The notes under the pieces are model-generated. The model ran no database searches, was not told the origin of the DNA, and saw only the letters and a program-made list of their open reading frames with translations. Positions 34,827 through 41,768 of a stretch of DNA of 45,154 nucleotides are shown here, in pieces. Origin of the DNA: Bdellovibrionales bacterium. GTDB taxonomy: Bacteria; Bdellovibrionota_C; UBA2361; SZUA-149; JAGRAN01. A program made the translations under genes and the position numbers. The DNA is taken from assembly GCA_020434585.1 (NCBI GenBank), contig JAGRAN010000037.1:1-45154 (forward strand), given 5' to 3'. Each line of letters opens with the position of its first letter. Position 1 is the stretch's first letter.

Positions 34827-35339
34827 ATGAATCAGCAGCTCACTAAATTTCTAGCTGAAGCGGAACACTCGCCGTTCAAACGTGGACTGCTCAACAAAAT
34901 TCTCGCCCACACAATTCCGTTCAACAAACCGCATAGCCTCGATATAAAGGAGATTTCGCCTTCGACTGTTAAAGTCAAACTCCCATACAAGAAATCAAAC
35001 TTGAATCATGTGCGCGGATTGCACGCCTGCGGCTTGGCAACTGCAGCTGAGTACACTTCTGGCCTGCTTTTGCTTCGCCGGTTGGGTTCGGAAGATTACC
35101 GTCTGATTATGAAATCACTGTCGGTCGACTACGTTTATCAGGGAAAGTCCGATGCCACAGCAAGTTTTAAGCTGTCTGACGCTGAATATGCGGAAAAGAT
35201 TTCTTTGCCGTTAGAGAGTGATGAGTCGGTGCTGTTTGATGCAGTTGTTGAGGTTCATGACGCACAGCAAAACCTGTTGTGCACTGCGACGATTACATGG
35301 CAGATCAAGCCATGGAGGCTCGTAAAAACGAAGTCATGA
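34827..35339 (+). CDS. Hotdog-fold thioesterase-like protein (DUF4442 type)
   Basis: A 170-residue hotdog-fold protein: VKVKLPYKKSNLNHVRGLHACGLATAAEYTSGLLL corresponds to the central strand and helix of acyl-CoA thioesterase-like DUF4442 proteins, with YRLIMKSLSVDYVYQGKSDATA and VVEVHDAQQNLLCTATITWQIK as later strands. It most likely acts on acyl-CoA esters, in line with the lipid genes next to it. The stop overlaps the Nudix start (ATGA), so the two are coupled. Confidence 0.75.
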   Translation: MNQQLTKFLAEAEHSPFKRGLLNKILAHTIPFNKPHSLDIKEISPSTVKVKLPYKKSNLNHVRGLHACGLATAAEYTSGLLLLRRLGSEDYRLIMKSLSVDYVYQGKSDATASFKLSDAEYAEKISLPLESDESVLFDAVVEVHDAQQNLLCTATITWQIKPWRLVKTKS

Positions 35340-35905
35340 ACAAATACAGCAACCCCTGGAAAACCGTTTCCAGCAAAAATATTTACACCAACCCCTGGCT
35401 TAGTTTGCGAGAGGATCAGGTGATCCGACCTGACGGGCAGCCTGGAATTTATTCTGTCGTCGAAACCCGAATCGCAACTGGTGTTATCGCATTAACTCCC
35501 GAAATGGATGTTTATCTCGTCGGTCAGTACCGGTATCCAACTGAATGCTATTCTTGGGAAATCGTAGAAGGTGGAACCGACGACGAAGAAACCGCACTGG
35601 CCGCAATTAAACGCGAACTGCAAGAAGAAGCGGGACTCTTGGCTGCAAAATGGCACAATCTCGGCGGAAAAATTCACATCAGCAACTGCATCTCAGCTGA
35701 AGTCGCTCGTCTGTTTGTTGCGACTGACCTAAGCCAAACACAAAGCGCCCCTGACGGGACAGAAGTGCTGGAGGTGAGAGTTGAGCCGTTCGAACATTGC
35801 TTGCAGATGGTCGAACGGGGGGAGATCACAGATGCGATGTCAATAATCGCCCTGCTTCGTCTCGAGCAGGAGGTTCGGCGCGGCGGATGGGAACAGTTTT
35901 TCTAG
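35336..35905 (+). CDS. Nudix hydrolase (ADP-ribose pyrophosphatase-like)
   Basis: A 189-residue Nudix enzyme. The box G-x5-E-x7-REL-x-EE-x-G-x is complete at residues 79-101 (GGTDDEETALAAIK then RELQEEAGL). The preceding strand VYLVGQYRYP and following KIHISNCISAEVARLFVA fit the ADP-ribose/nucleoside-diphosphate-sugar subgroup. The start ATG 35336 overlaps the previous stop by 4 bases; longer frames read into the thioesterase-like gene and are not conserved. Substrate not proven. Confidence 0.87.
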   Translation: MNKYSNPWKTVSSKNIYTNPWLSLREDQVIRPDGQPGIYSVVETRIATGVIALTPEMDVYLVGQYRYPTECYSWEIVEGGTDDEETALAAIKRELQEEAGLLAAKWHNLGGKIHISNCISAEVARLFVATDLSQTQSAPDGTEVLEVRVEPFEHCLQMVERGEITDAMSIIALLRLEQEVRRGGWEQFF

Positions 35906-35965
35906 CTTTCTCTTCCAATCTTTGAGCGCTGCAGGTAAATATACTGCCTAACCAAGGAATTTAAC

Positions 35966-37225
35966 ATGATTAGAAAGTCATCATTCGCTCCGCCGGGTTT
36001 CAGACCTGTTCCTAGAACCGGCGTAATCTTTGTTATGACTGAAGCGGTAAAGCGCGGCTTCACCGCTGGATCTACTGAGTGGTCCAACCTCGGTCAAGGA
36101 GCTCCAGAAACTGGACCAATCGACGGTGCACCGGCGCGGATAAACAGCATTTCAATTACAAACGATGAGCACGAGTACGCTCCGGTCGACGGTCTGCCCC
36201 AGCTGCGCGAAGCCGTCGCTGAAATGTACAACGAACGCTACCGCAAAAATAAAACTAGCAAGTATACCAAGGAAAATGTCGCGATTTGTGCAGGAGGACG
36301 GCTCGCGCTGACTAGGCTTGTCGCCACGCTCGGCAGAACCAATATGGGCCATTTCCTTCCGGACTATACCGCTTACGAAGAGCTGCTGGACGCGTTTGGA
36401 ACTTTCGTCCCAATCCCAATCTTGTTGAATCCTGATAAGGGCTATTCCTTTACTGCCGAAGACTTGAAAGAAGAGATTCTTGGTCGCGGCCTCTCTGCTG
36501 TATTGTTGTCTAATCCATGCAATCCAACAGGAAAGGCGATGCATGGCAAAGAACTTGAAAATTGGGTTTCAGTTTCGCGCTCGCTCGGATGTACGTTGAT
36601 CCTGGATGAGTTTTATAGTCACTACATATTCGAAGGCGAAAACAGCAGCGTTTCCGCAGCTTCTTTTGTAGAGGACGTTGACGAGGATCCAATAGTAATC
36701 GTCGACGGTCTAACTAAAAACTGGCGCTACCCTGGCTGGCGGGTCTGTTGGACACTTGCACCAAAGCAAATTATCGAAGGAATTGCTTCCGCTGGCAGCT
36801 TTCTTGACGGCGGCTGCGCGAGACCGATGCAAATAGCAGCATTACCGCTTGTCAACGCAGCTACTGCCGAACAGGAGTCCGGCGCGATTCGTCGGCATTT
36901 TGGAGCGAAACGCAGCTATATGCTTGAACGATTGTCTGCCATGGGCATCAAGGTAGATCCAGTTCCTGGCGGAAGCTTTTACTGCTGGGGAGATCTAAGC
37001 GAGCTACCAGAGTCGATCGGCACAGGCATGAAGCTGTTCCGTCAAGCGCTCGATGAAAATGTAATTATCGTTCCCGGAGAGTTTTTTGACATCAACCCCG
37101 GTCAACGCCGGCCTGAACGACCAGGACGTTATCGTCATTACGCCCGGTTCTCCTTTGGCCCCCCAGCAGCTGAGCTGGAGCGAGGACTGGAGAAGCTGGA
37201 AAAAGTTATTTCCAAAGCGAAGTAA
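35966..37225 (+). CDS. PLP-dependent aminotransferase, class I/II
   Basis: The fold-type I aminotransferase has HEYAPVDGLPQLREAVAEMY near the N-terminus, SNPCNPTGK, LDEFYSHY (the Asp and Tyr that contact PLP), the Schiff-base region VDGLTKNWRYPGWRVCW with Lys251, and ARFSFG with the substrate-carboxylate Arg. The 419-residue length fits. AAGGA precedes ATG 35966 at a good distance. The N-terminal 60 residues with PPGFRPVPRTGVIFVM are characteristic of a subgroup whose substrate I cannot name. It ends just before two strong hairpins that mark the edge of a GC-rich block. Confidence 0.88.
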   Translation: MIRKSSFAPPGFRPVPRTGVIFVMTEAVKRGFTAGSTEWSNLGQGAPETGPIDGAPARINSISITNDEHEYAPVDGLPQLREAVAEMYNERYRKNKTSKYTKENVAICAGGRLALTRLVATLGRTNMGHFLPDYTAYEELLDAFGTFVPIPILLNPDKGYSFTAEDLKEEILGRGLSAVLLSNPCNPTGKAMHGKELENWVSVSRSLGCTLILDEFYSHYIFEGENSSVSAASFVEDVDEDPIVIVDGLTKNWRYPGWRVCWTLAPKQIIEGIASAGSFLDGGCARPMQIAALPLVNAATAEQESGAIRRHFGAKRSYMLERLSAMGIKVDPVPGGSFYCWGDLSELPESIGTGMKLFRQALDENVIIVPGEFFDINPGQRRPERPGRYRHYARFSFGPPAAELERGLEKLEKVISKAK

Positions 37226-37227
37226 AA

Positions 37228-37268
37228 CTCCCAACAAAAACTGCTCATAAAGCAGCTTATGTTGGGAG
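37228..37268 (+). terminator. Hairpin after the aminotransferase gene
   Basis: CTCCCAACA (37228-37236) pairs perfectly with TGTTGGGAG (37260-37268), and inside it CTGCT pairs with AGCAG. It starts right after the aminotransferase stop. No T-run follows, so it is either a terminator of moderate strength or a processing signal. Confidence 0.5.
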
Positions 37269-37297
37269 AACAGCGAACGCGGCCCGATACTACCCTC

Positions 37298-37332
37298 GGT
37301 TCCCGCCAGCGAGTCATTCGCCGGCGGGAACC
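37298..37332 (-). terminator. Long hairpin after the 37341 gene
   Basis: GGTTCCCGCC (37298-37307) pairs with GGCGGGAACC (37323-37332), and GCGA with TCGC inside, giving 14 pairs. It sits 8 bases past the reverse-strand stop codon. No T-run follows on that strand. Confidence 0.6.
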
Positions 37333-37340
37333 ATCAACCA

Positions 37341-38378
37341 CTAGGTCGCATTGCCGTTTGTCCCCTCGATCAAGTCGTCCTCCTCTTCGGTAGTCCGAAG
37401 CAGTTCCAGCAGAACTTCCACCGCACGCTGCTCGTCTTGGAGCTTTACAAACGGCTTATGGTCCATGCCGGTGCAGTCGACTCCTGAGTCGCGAAGCCGC
37501 TTGAACAGCTTCAGCCTGCGCTCATCGGTACCGAGCGCCAGTTTGCGCACCTTGCCGTCGGCTTCTTGGTCGAAGAACATACCTTCGCACATGACGACAC
37601 GAGCGTTCACTGGTTCACTGTAGAGGTCGTAAGTCAGACTAGTCATGTCGACCTCTCCGTCGATCACCACGCGCACCAGACCGAATCCGAGCTCCTCTCG
37701 GTCTTTGATAATCCGGCTATGCCGCTCAAGGATGACTTCATATTCCTCAATCCATTCATCCATGAAGTCAGCCTTGCGCAAGATGCGGGCAAAGTGGCGG
37801 ATCAGGGCGACCCTCCTCTGGCCGCTCTTGATGTCCGACTTGATGCACGCATTCACGTAGAACGCGATATTGGCATCCCAGAATGCTCGCCGATCGCAGA
37901 GATCGGCCGCATCGAGCAGCGCATCGATGTGCGGCTCGATGTTGGCGCCGAGGGCCCGTCGAAGGACCGATCCGGCGCTGCGAAACTCTCCGTGTTCCTG
38001 CGACTGCGGTTCGATTAGCAGCTCAGAGATGTCGATGCCGACCTCTTCGAGGACGGATTCCCACTCTGTGCGAGCGTGCTCATCGATGATCGCGACCAAC
38101 TCGTGGCCGTTATCGACGAGCGAACGAAGGAAGGCCTTCGTCTTGGTCGGCTGCGGTTTGGAGACCGCAAGACCGACAAGCACGACGCGACTGTGCTGCG
38201 GCCAGGTCTGAGGTGCAAGCGTATGCACCTTATCAGCCTGGGTTACTTCGATCCGCGGTTCGTCGGGCTGAAGCAGCCGAACGACCGCTGCAGCAGTGCA
38301 GACGGCGTCGCCGCTTCCTCCCGTCACGACGACCCAACTTGAGCCGTGGTGACTGACGAACGGGTTCGAGAAACTCAC
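37341..38378 (-). CDS. Degenerate DHH-phosphoesterase-like protein, GC-rich
   Basis: A 345-residue protein. The first half recalls DHH phosphoesterases: WVVVTGGSGDAVCTAAAVVR resembles the D-x-DG-x-x-A strand-loop-helix, RVVLVGLAVSKPQPTKTKAF the second acidic strand, and VAIIDEHARTEW the DHH motif, here changed to D-E-H. A later region (AGSVLRRALG, LDAADLCDRRAFWD) fits the remaining core. Most metal-binding aspartates are missing, so catalysis is doubtful. The C-terminal half contains a strand-rich part with DHKPFVKL. Start GTG 38378 has AAGGAGG five bases ahead. G+C is very high (42 of 60 at 37921-37980). The DHH link is a cautious inference. Confidence 0.55.
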   Translation of the reverse strand: MSFSNPFVSHHGSSWVVVTGGSGDAVCTAAAVVRLLQPDEPRIEVTQADKVHTLAPQTWPQHSRVVLVGLAVSKPQPTKTKAFLRSLVDNGHELVAIIDEHARTEWESVLEEVGIDISELLIEPQSQEHGEFRSAGSVLRRALGANIEPHIDALLDAADLCDRRAFWDANIAFYVNACIKSDIKSGQRRVALIRHFARILRKADFMDEWIEEYEVILERHSRIIKDREELGFGLVRVVIDGEVDMTSLTYDLYSEPVNARVVMCEGMFFDQEADGKVRKLALGTDERRLKLFKRLRDSGVDCTGMDHKPFVKLQDEQRAVEVLLELLRTTEEEDDLIEGTNGNAT

Positions 38379-38770
38379 CTTTTCCTCCTTATGCTGAAGA
38401 TCTTAGGGTGTGGGGCACAGGTTAAACGGCCTGTGGAGACACGCGGTGAACTACGTGAGTCCATCGGCCGTTCAATGCTGCACGTTCAGCGGAGGAGGAG
38501 AGAATCGATTGATTCTCAAAAAACGCTATTGCTGCGTTCGCCGTTTCTCCTCCTGGGGGCAGAGCTGCCAACAGGGGGAGAAACAGGAAATAAATCTACC
38601 CAAAAACATAGGGCATTTAGCCCGGTTTATATATGGTAAATGTCTAAGATCACTCAATAAAAAGTCACTAGGTCTAGTACCAGCGACGCGCGATTGTACA
38701 CTAGCCAAACAAAATAGTAAACTTATCGGTAAATGCCCTCATTTAAGCGCAGCCGCTATACTGCCTGGCT
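38379..38770. other. Non-coding stretch: leader of the 37341 gene and upstream region of the ROK kinase gene
   Basis: About 390 bases. Reading left, AGGAGGAG (38554-38547) is followed by an inverted CT-rich copy, TCTCCTCCT near 38482-38474, that could pair with it over 9 bases; inside are GAGAATC/GATTCTC arms. A CACAGG/CCTGTG repeat lies at 38414-38433. The right part, from about 38570, is AT-rich and native-looking, with TATACT at 38757-38762 only 8 bases before ATG 38771. No gene is supported here. Confidence 0.45.
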
Positions 38771-39655
38771 ATGGTGTGGGGCATAGACATTGGCGGAACA
38801 AAACTCGAGGGAGTGGTCCTGGAAAGTGCTTCCAGCGCTACTCCAATTGCACGCGAGCGAATCGATACGGAAGCCGAGCAAGGCTATGAGCATATTTTAT
38901 CTCGGACTGCCGAGCTGCTCAAAATTCTTAAATCCAAAAGCGGAACGTCACCCTCGGTAATCGGAGTAGGACATCCCGGAGCGACTGACACTTTCACTGG
39001 ACTGTTAAAAAATTCCAATACGACCGCCTTGAACGGGAAGCCATTTATTTCAGATCTTGAAAAGACACTTGGGTTAGATGTCCGCTCTGCCAACGATGCA
39101 AACTGTTTTACTTTAGCAGAAGCTAAACTCGGTGCGGCGAAAGGCTTTGATATTGTATTCGGAGTTATTCTGGGTACAGGAGTCGGTGGCAGTATATTCG
39201 TCAGTGGTAAGATTATTCAGGGCCGACATGGGATAGCAGGAGAGTGGGGCCATAATGTTCTCGATCCACAGGGCGTGACCTGCTACTGCGGCAAGCGAGG
39301 ATGTGTAGAAACGGTATTGTCCGGACCGGGGCTGGAGAAGTTTTACGCTCTGCATGCCAATAAGTCCATGAAACTCGAAGACATTGCGGCCACAGCAAAC
39401 ACTGATCAGATCGCAGCGAGAACGTTAGACCGTCTCTACGATCACTTCGGTAACGCAATCGCTTCAGTTGTGAACATACTAGACCCAGACTGCATCATTC
39501 TAGGCGGAGGAGTCAGTAACATAGAGGGCCTTTACACAAGGGGCAGAGAAGCAATCCTCCCTCACCTTTTTAACGATCGCTTTGACGCTCCGATATTGAA
39601 GCACTCGCTCGGAGACAGCGCCGGCGTATTTGGAGCTGCGTTATTGACTGCATGA
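38771..39655 (+). CDS. ROK-family sugar kinase (glucokinase/fructokinase-like)
   Basis: ROK kinases phosphorylate hexoses with ATP. The 294-residue protein has the phosphate-1 motif WGIDIGGTKLEGVVL at the N-terminus, NDANCFTLAEAKLGAA, GTGVGGSIFV, substrate motif GIAGEWGHN and the ROK zinc motif CYCGKRGCVE. It lacks the N-terminal helix-turn-helix of ROK repressors, so it is an enzyme. TATACT lies 8 bases before the ATG, so a leaderless transcript is possible. The next gene overlaps by 4 bases (ATGA). Confidence 0.88.
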   Translation: MVWGIDIGGTKLEGVVLESASSATPIARERIDTEAEQGYEHILSRTAELLKILKSKSGTSPSVIGVGHPGATDTFTGLLKNSNTTALNGKPFISDLEKTLGLDVRSANDANCFTLAEAKLGAAKGFDIVFGVILGTGVGGSIFVSGKIIQGRHGIAGEWGHNVLDPQGVTCYCGKRGCVETVLSGPGLEKFYALHANKSMKLEDIAATANTDQIAARTLDRLYDHFGNAIASVVNILDPDCIILGGGVSNIEGLYTRGREAILPHLFNDRFDAPILKHSLGDSAGVFGAALLTA

Positions 39656-40059
39656 ACACTACTATCAATGTGAGAACTTCGGGCCAAGGCCTGGCTGAAA
39701 TAACATCTCAAGTCCGTGAGGTCGTACGCAGCTCAGATGTTAAAAACGGTATTTGTCACTTAATGATTCGCCACACCTCAGCCAGCCTGCTCATCCAGGA
39801 AAATGCAGACCCTTCCGCCAAGCGCGATTTAGAGGGCTGGTTAAATCGACTCGTCCCTGAGAACGATCCAATTTTTACGCACACTCTAGAGGGGCCAGAC
39901 GATATGCCCGCGCATATCAAGGCCGCCCTGACTGCTACTACTCTAAGTATTCCTGTAATGGACGGGGAGCCCGCACTTGGCACCTGGCAGGGAATTTACC
40001 TCTGGGAGCATCGCAGTAATCCGCATAATAGATCTATTGCGGTTTACGTCGGCAAATAA
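39652..40059 (+). CDS. yjbQ: YjbQ/UPF0047 family protein
   Basis: A 135-residue member of the YjbQ family, some members of which have weak thiamine-phosphate synthase activity. Diagnostic parts are ICHLMIRHTSASLLIQENAD, GPDDMPAHIKAAL, TLSIPVMDGEPALGTWQGIYLWEHR and the final IAVYVG. The His/Glu residues of the metal pocket are kept. It is coupled to the ROK kinase by an ATGA overlap, with no known functional link. A hairpin follows directly. Confidence 0.9.
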   Translation: MNTTINVRTSGQGLAEITSQVREVVRSSDVKNGICHLMIRHTSASLLIQENADPSAKRDLEGWLNRLVPENDPIFTHTLEGPDDMPAHIKAALTATTLSIPVMDGEPALGTWQGIYLWEHRSNPHNRSIAVYVGK

Positions 40060-40085
40060 AAAACCGGGCAGATTTCTCTGCCCGG
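40058..40085 (-). terminator. Intrinsic terminator of the leftward SPFH operon
   Basis: CCGGGCAGA (40064-40072) pairs perfectly with TCTGCCCGG (40077-40085) around TTTC. On the reverse strand it is followed by six T residues, so it ends the leftward transcript from nfeD/SPFH. On the forward strand there is no T-run, although it lies right after the yjbQ stop. Confidence 0.85.
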
Positions 40086-40130
40086 CGTGTTGCCCGACCG
40101 CGTTGCATTCAGGAGCTGCCGTGCCCGGCT

Positions 40131-41054
40131 TTACTCCTGCTCTTTTTTTCCGTCTTGAAACAATCCGCCGATTCCTCCAATACTCCCAAGAATTCCACTC
40201 GTTTCAAGCGGGAGAAAAATCTTTGTTGACTGTCCGTTTGCTATGTCTTTAAGGCTCTCCAAGTACTTAATTGCTATTAAGTCGTTCGTCGGATTGCCTT
40301 CATGAATCGCCCGGTAAACCGTCTCAATCGCCTGAGCTTCACCGACAGCAACAGTCAGTTTCTGGAACTTCTCGGCTTCAGCTACTTTAATAATAGCCTC
40401 CGCTTCACCTTCTGCCTTGCGAATTGCCGCCTCTTTGGCACCCTCAGCCACCAAAATTGCAGCACGCTTCTCACCCTCAGCTTCAAGAATCGTCGCTCTT
40501 CGGTCGCGTTCGGCCTTCATCTGCCGGTGCATAGCTTCTGCCACGTCCACCGGCGGCTCAATTCGCTGAATTTCCACACGGGTGACCTTTGTGCCCCATT
40601 TGTCGGTAGCCGAATCAAGCACTTCGCGCAGCTGAGTATTGATTTTGTCACGCGACACCAAGGATTCATCAAGCGACATATCACCGATCAGGTTTCTCAG
40701 GTTGGTTTGCGCAAGTTTCGTAACAGCCATCCAGAAGTTATCGACGTTGTATTTATAGTTGAAGGGGTCGACAACTTGAAGGTAGATAACTGCGTCTACT
40801 GTTACTACGACGTTATCTTTGGTGATTACCTCTTGCGGAGGAACATCAGCAACTGTCTCTCGGATATCAACTTTGGACATTGTCTCGAAGAATGGGATAA
40901 TCAAATTTAGCCCACTTTCCAGTGTCCTGCTGTAGCGGCCGAGCCGCTCAACCACGCCTTTTTCCCAAGGTCGAATTATTCTGATCCCCATCAGCGCATA
41001 TACAAAAAGTACGCCGATGGTAATTCCAAAAAACATTAGTGTTGTGCTGTCCAT
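40131..41054 (-). CDS. SPFH/stomatin-like membrane protease-associated protein (QmcA/paraslipin type)
   Basis: A 307-residue SPFH protein with an N-terminal membrane span (about 5-25), then GIRIIRPWEKGVVERLGRYS, ITKDNVVVTVDAVIYLQV, LRNLIGDMSLDESLVSRDKIN, WGTKVTRVEIQRIEPP and a long Ala/Glu coiled coil with ILEAEGEKRAAILVAEG repeats. Such proteins build membrane microdomains and regulate FtsH-type proteases. GGAGG lies 6 bases before the ATG. It forms an operon with nfeD, the usual partner of SPFH proteins, and a possible tiny membrane gene between them. Confidence 0.92.
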   Translation of the reverse strand: MDSTTLMFFGITIGVLFVYALMGIRIIRPWEKGVVERLGRYSRTLESGLNLIIPFFETMSKVDIRETVADVPPQEVITKDNVVVTVDAVIYLQVVDPFNYKYNVDNFWMAVTKLAQTNLRNLIGDMSLDESLVSRDKINTQLREVLDSATDKWGTKVTRVEIQRIEPPVDVAEAMHRQMKAERDRRATILEAEGEKRAAILVAEGAKEAAIRKAEGEAEAIIKVAEAEKFQKLTVAVGEAQAIETVYRAIHEGNPTNDLIAIKYLESLKDIANGQSTKIFLPLETSGILGSIGGIGGLFQDGKKEQE

Positions 41055-41095
41055 TTCATCCTCCGGTAAAACCAGTCAAATAAACTCAAAGCTTG

Positions 41096-41158
41096 CTAAA
41101 GGTAGTTGAAAAAAGCTGCCAATAGAGCGCCCATGCCGATGAGAAGCATTGTACTCAC
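41096..41158 (-). CDS. Possible 20-residue single-span membrane peptide between nfeD and the SPFH gene
   Basis: From GTG 41158 a 20-residue frame reads VSTMLLIGMGALLAAFFNYL and stops at 41096. Residues 4-20 form one hydrophobic span. The GTG overlaps the nfeD stop (GTGA), with GGAGGG 4-9 bases upstream inside nfeD, which is an ideal arrangement for coupled translation. ATG 41149 is an alternative start. It lies in the same direction as both neighbours. The overlap and ribosome site argue for a real gene; its short length keeps the call modest. Confidence 0.5.
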   Translation of the reverse strand: MSTMLLIGMGALLAAFFNYL

Positions 41159-41595
41159 TGCACCCTCCTAACAATTAAATGCGTTCCCGATACACCTGTG
41201 ATTAAAACTGATTCTCCGCTTTCTATCTTAGAGCCGTCCTCTGAAAGTGCGCGCCAGTCTTCCCGCATAACCTGCACCAAACCAGCTCTGTCATCTGAAT
41301 AGATATCCTCACTGACAAGAGCGCGCATTCCGATCACTCGATCGACTCCCGCTTTACGTTCGGGTTCCTTGCAATACGCCGCGGCCAGCTTTCTAGAGAA
41401 GAAAACAAACACTGCGCTTACCGTTAGGAACATCGCCCACTGGACGAGCACTCCTGCGGAGAACCAAGCAGCTGCGGCCGCAGCTGCAGCGCCTACTCCA
41501 AAGCAGAAGATAAAAAATGTAGCAGTGAAAATTTCGCCAACAACAAGGATTGCCGAAACCATTAGCCAAAGCAGCCACGCTGGAATTGTGCTCAT
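41155..41595 (-). CDS. NfeD-like membrane protein (NfeD1b type)
   Basis: A 146-residue NfeD-family protein: two or three membrane spans in the first about 75 residues (WLLWLMVSAILVVGEI, FFIFCFGVGAAAAAAAAWF, AMFLTVSAVFVFF), followed by an OB-fold domain with VIGMRALVSEDI, AGLVQVMREDWRALSED and GESVLITGVSGTHLIVRRV. NfeD proteins work with SPFH proteins in membrane quality control. GGAGAAGG precedes the ATG. A candidate promoter lies at 41631-41659. It is first in the operon. Confidence 0.9.
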   Translation of the reverse strand: MSTIPAWLLWLMVSAILVVGEIFTATFFIFCFGVGAAAAAAAAWFSAGVLVQWAMFLTVSAVFVFFSRKLAAAYCKEPERKAGVDRVIGMRALVSEDIYSDDRAGLVQVMREDWRALSEDGSKIESGESVLITGVSGTHLIVRRVQ

Positions 41596-41630
41596 AACCT
41601 TCTCCAGTTAACCTACATATTATATTTCTT

Positions 41631-41659
41631 ATTATACACATCTATGTGTATTTCCGCAA
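41631..41659 (-). promoter_or_regulatory. Candidate sigma70 promoter of the nfeD-SPFH operon
   Basis: On the reverse strand TTGCGG (41659-41654) and TATAAT (41636-41631) are 17 bases apart; a second TATAAT-like box lies at 41624-41619. The first would give a leader of roughly 30 bases. A palindromic TACACATAGATGTGTA covers 41634-41649 between the boxes and could be an operator. Confidence 0.5.
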
Positions 41660-41768
41660 GTAAAATACACACTCTTTTGTTGTTGTATTACGGGTAGTTA
41701 ACTATAAACTTGGAAAATCGCTCTTAGCTGTCGATTGTAAAGTCAGGCACAGCTGGGGCTGCAGGTAG

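Noticed and set aside
37566-38018. 150-residue forward frame opposite the DHH-like gene
   Set aside because: It has no ribosome site and no motifs, and lies antisense to the better supported GTG-started gene.
40302-40910. 202-residue forward frame opposite the SPFH gene
   Set aside because: It is antisense to a clear stomatin-like gene; a run of Asn/Leu/Phe/Arg reflects the coiled coil on the other strand.
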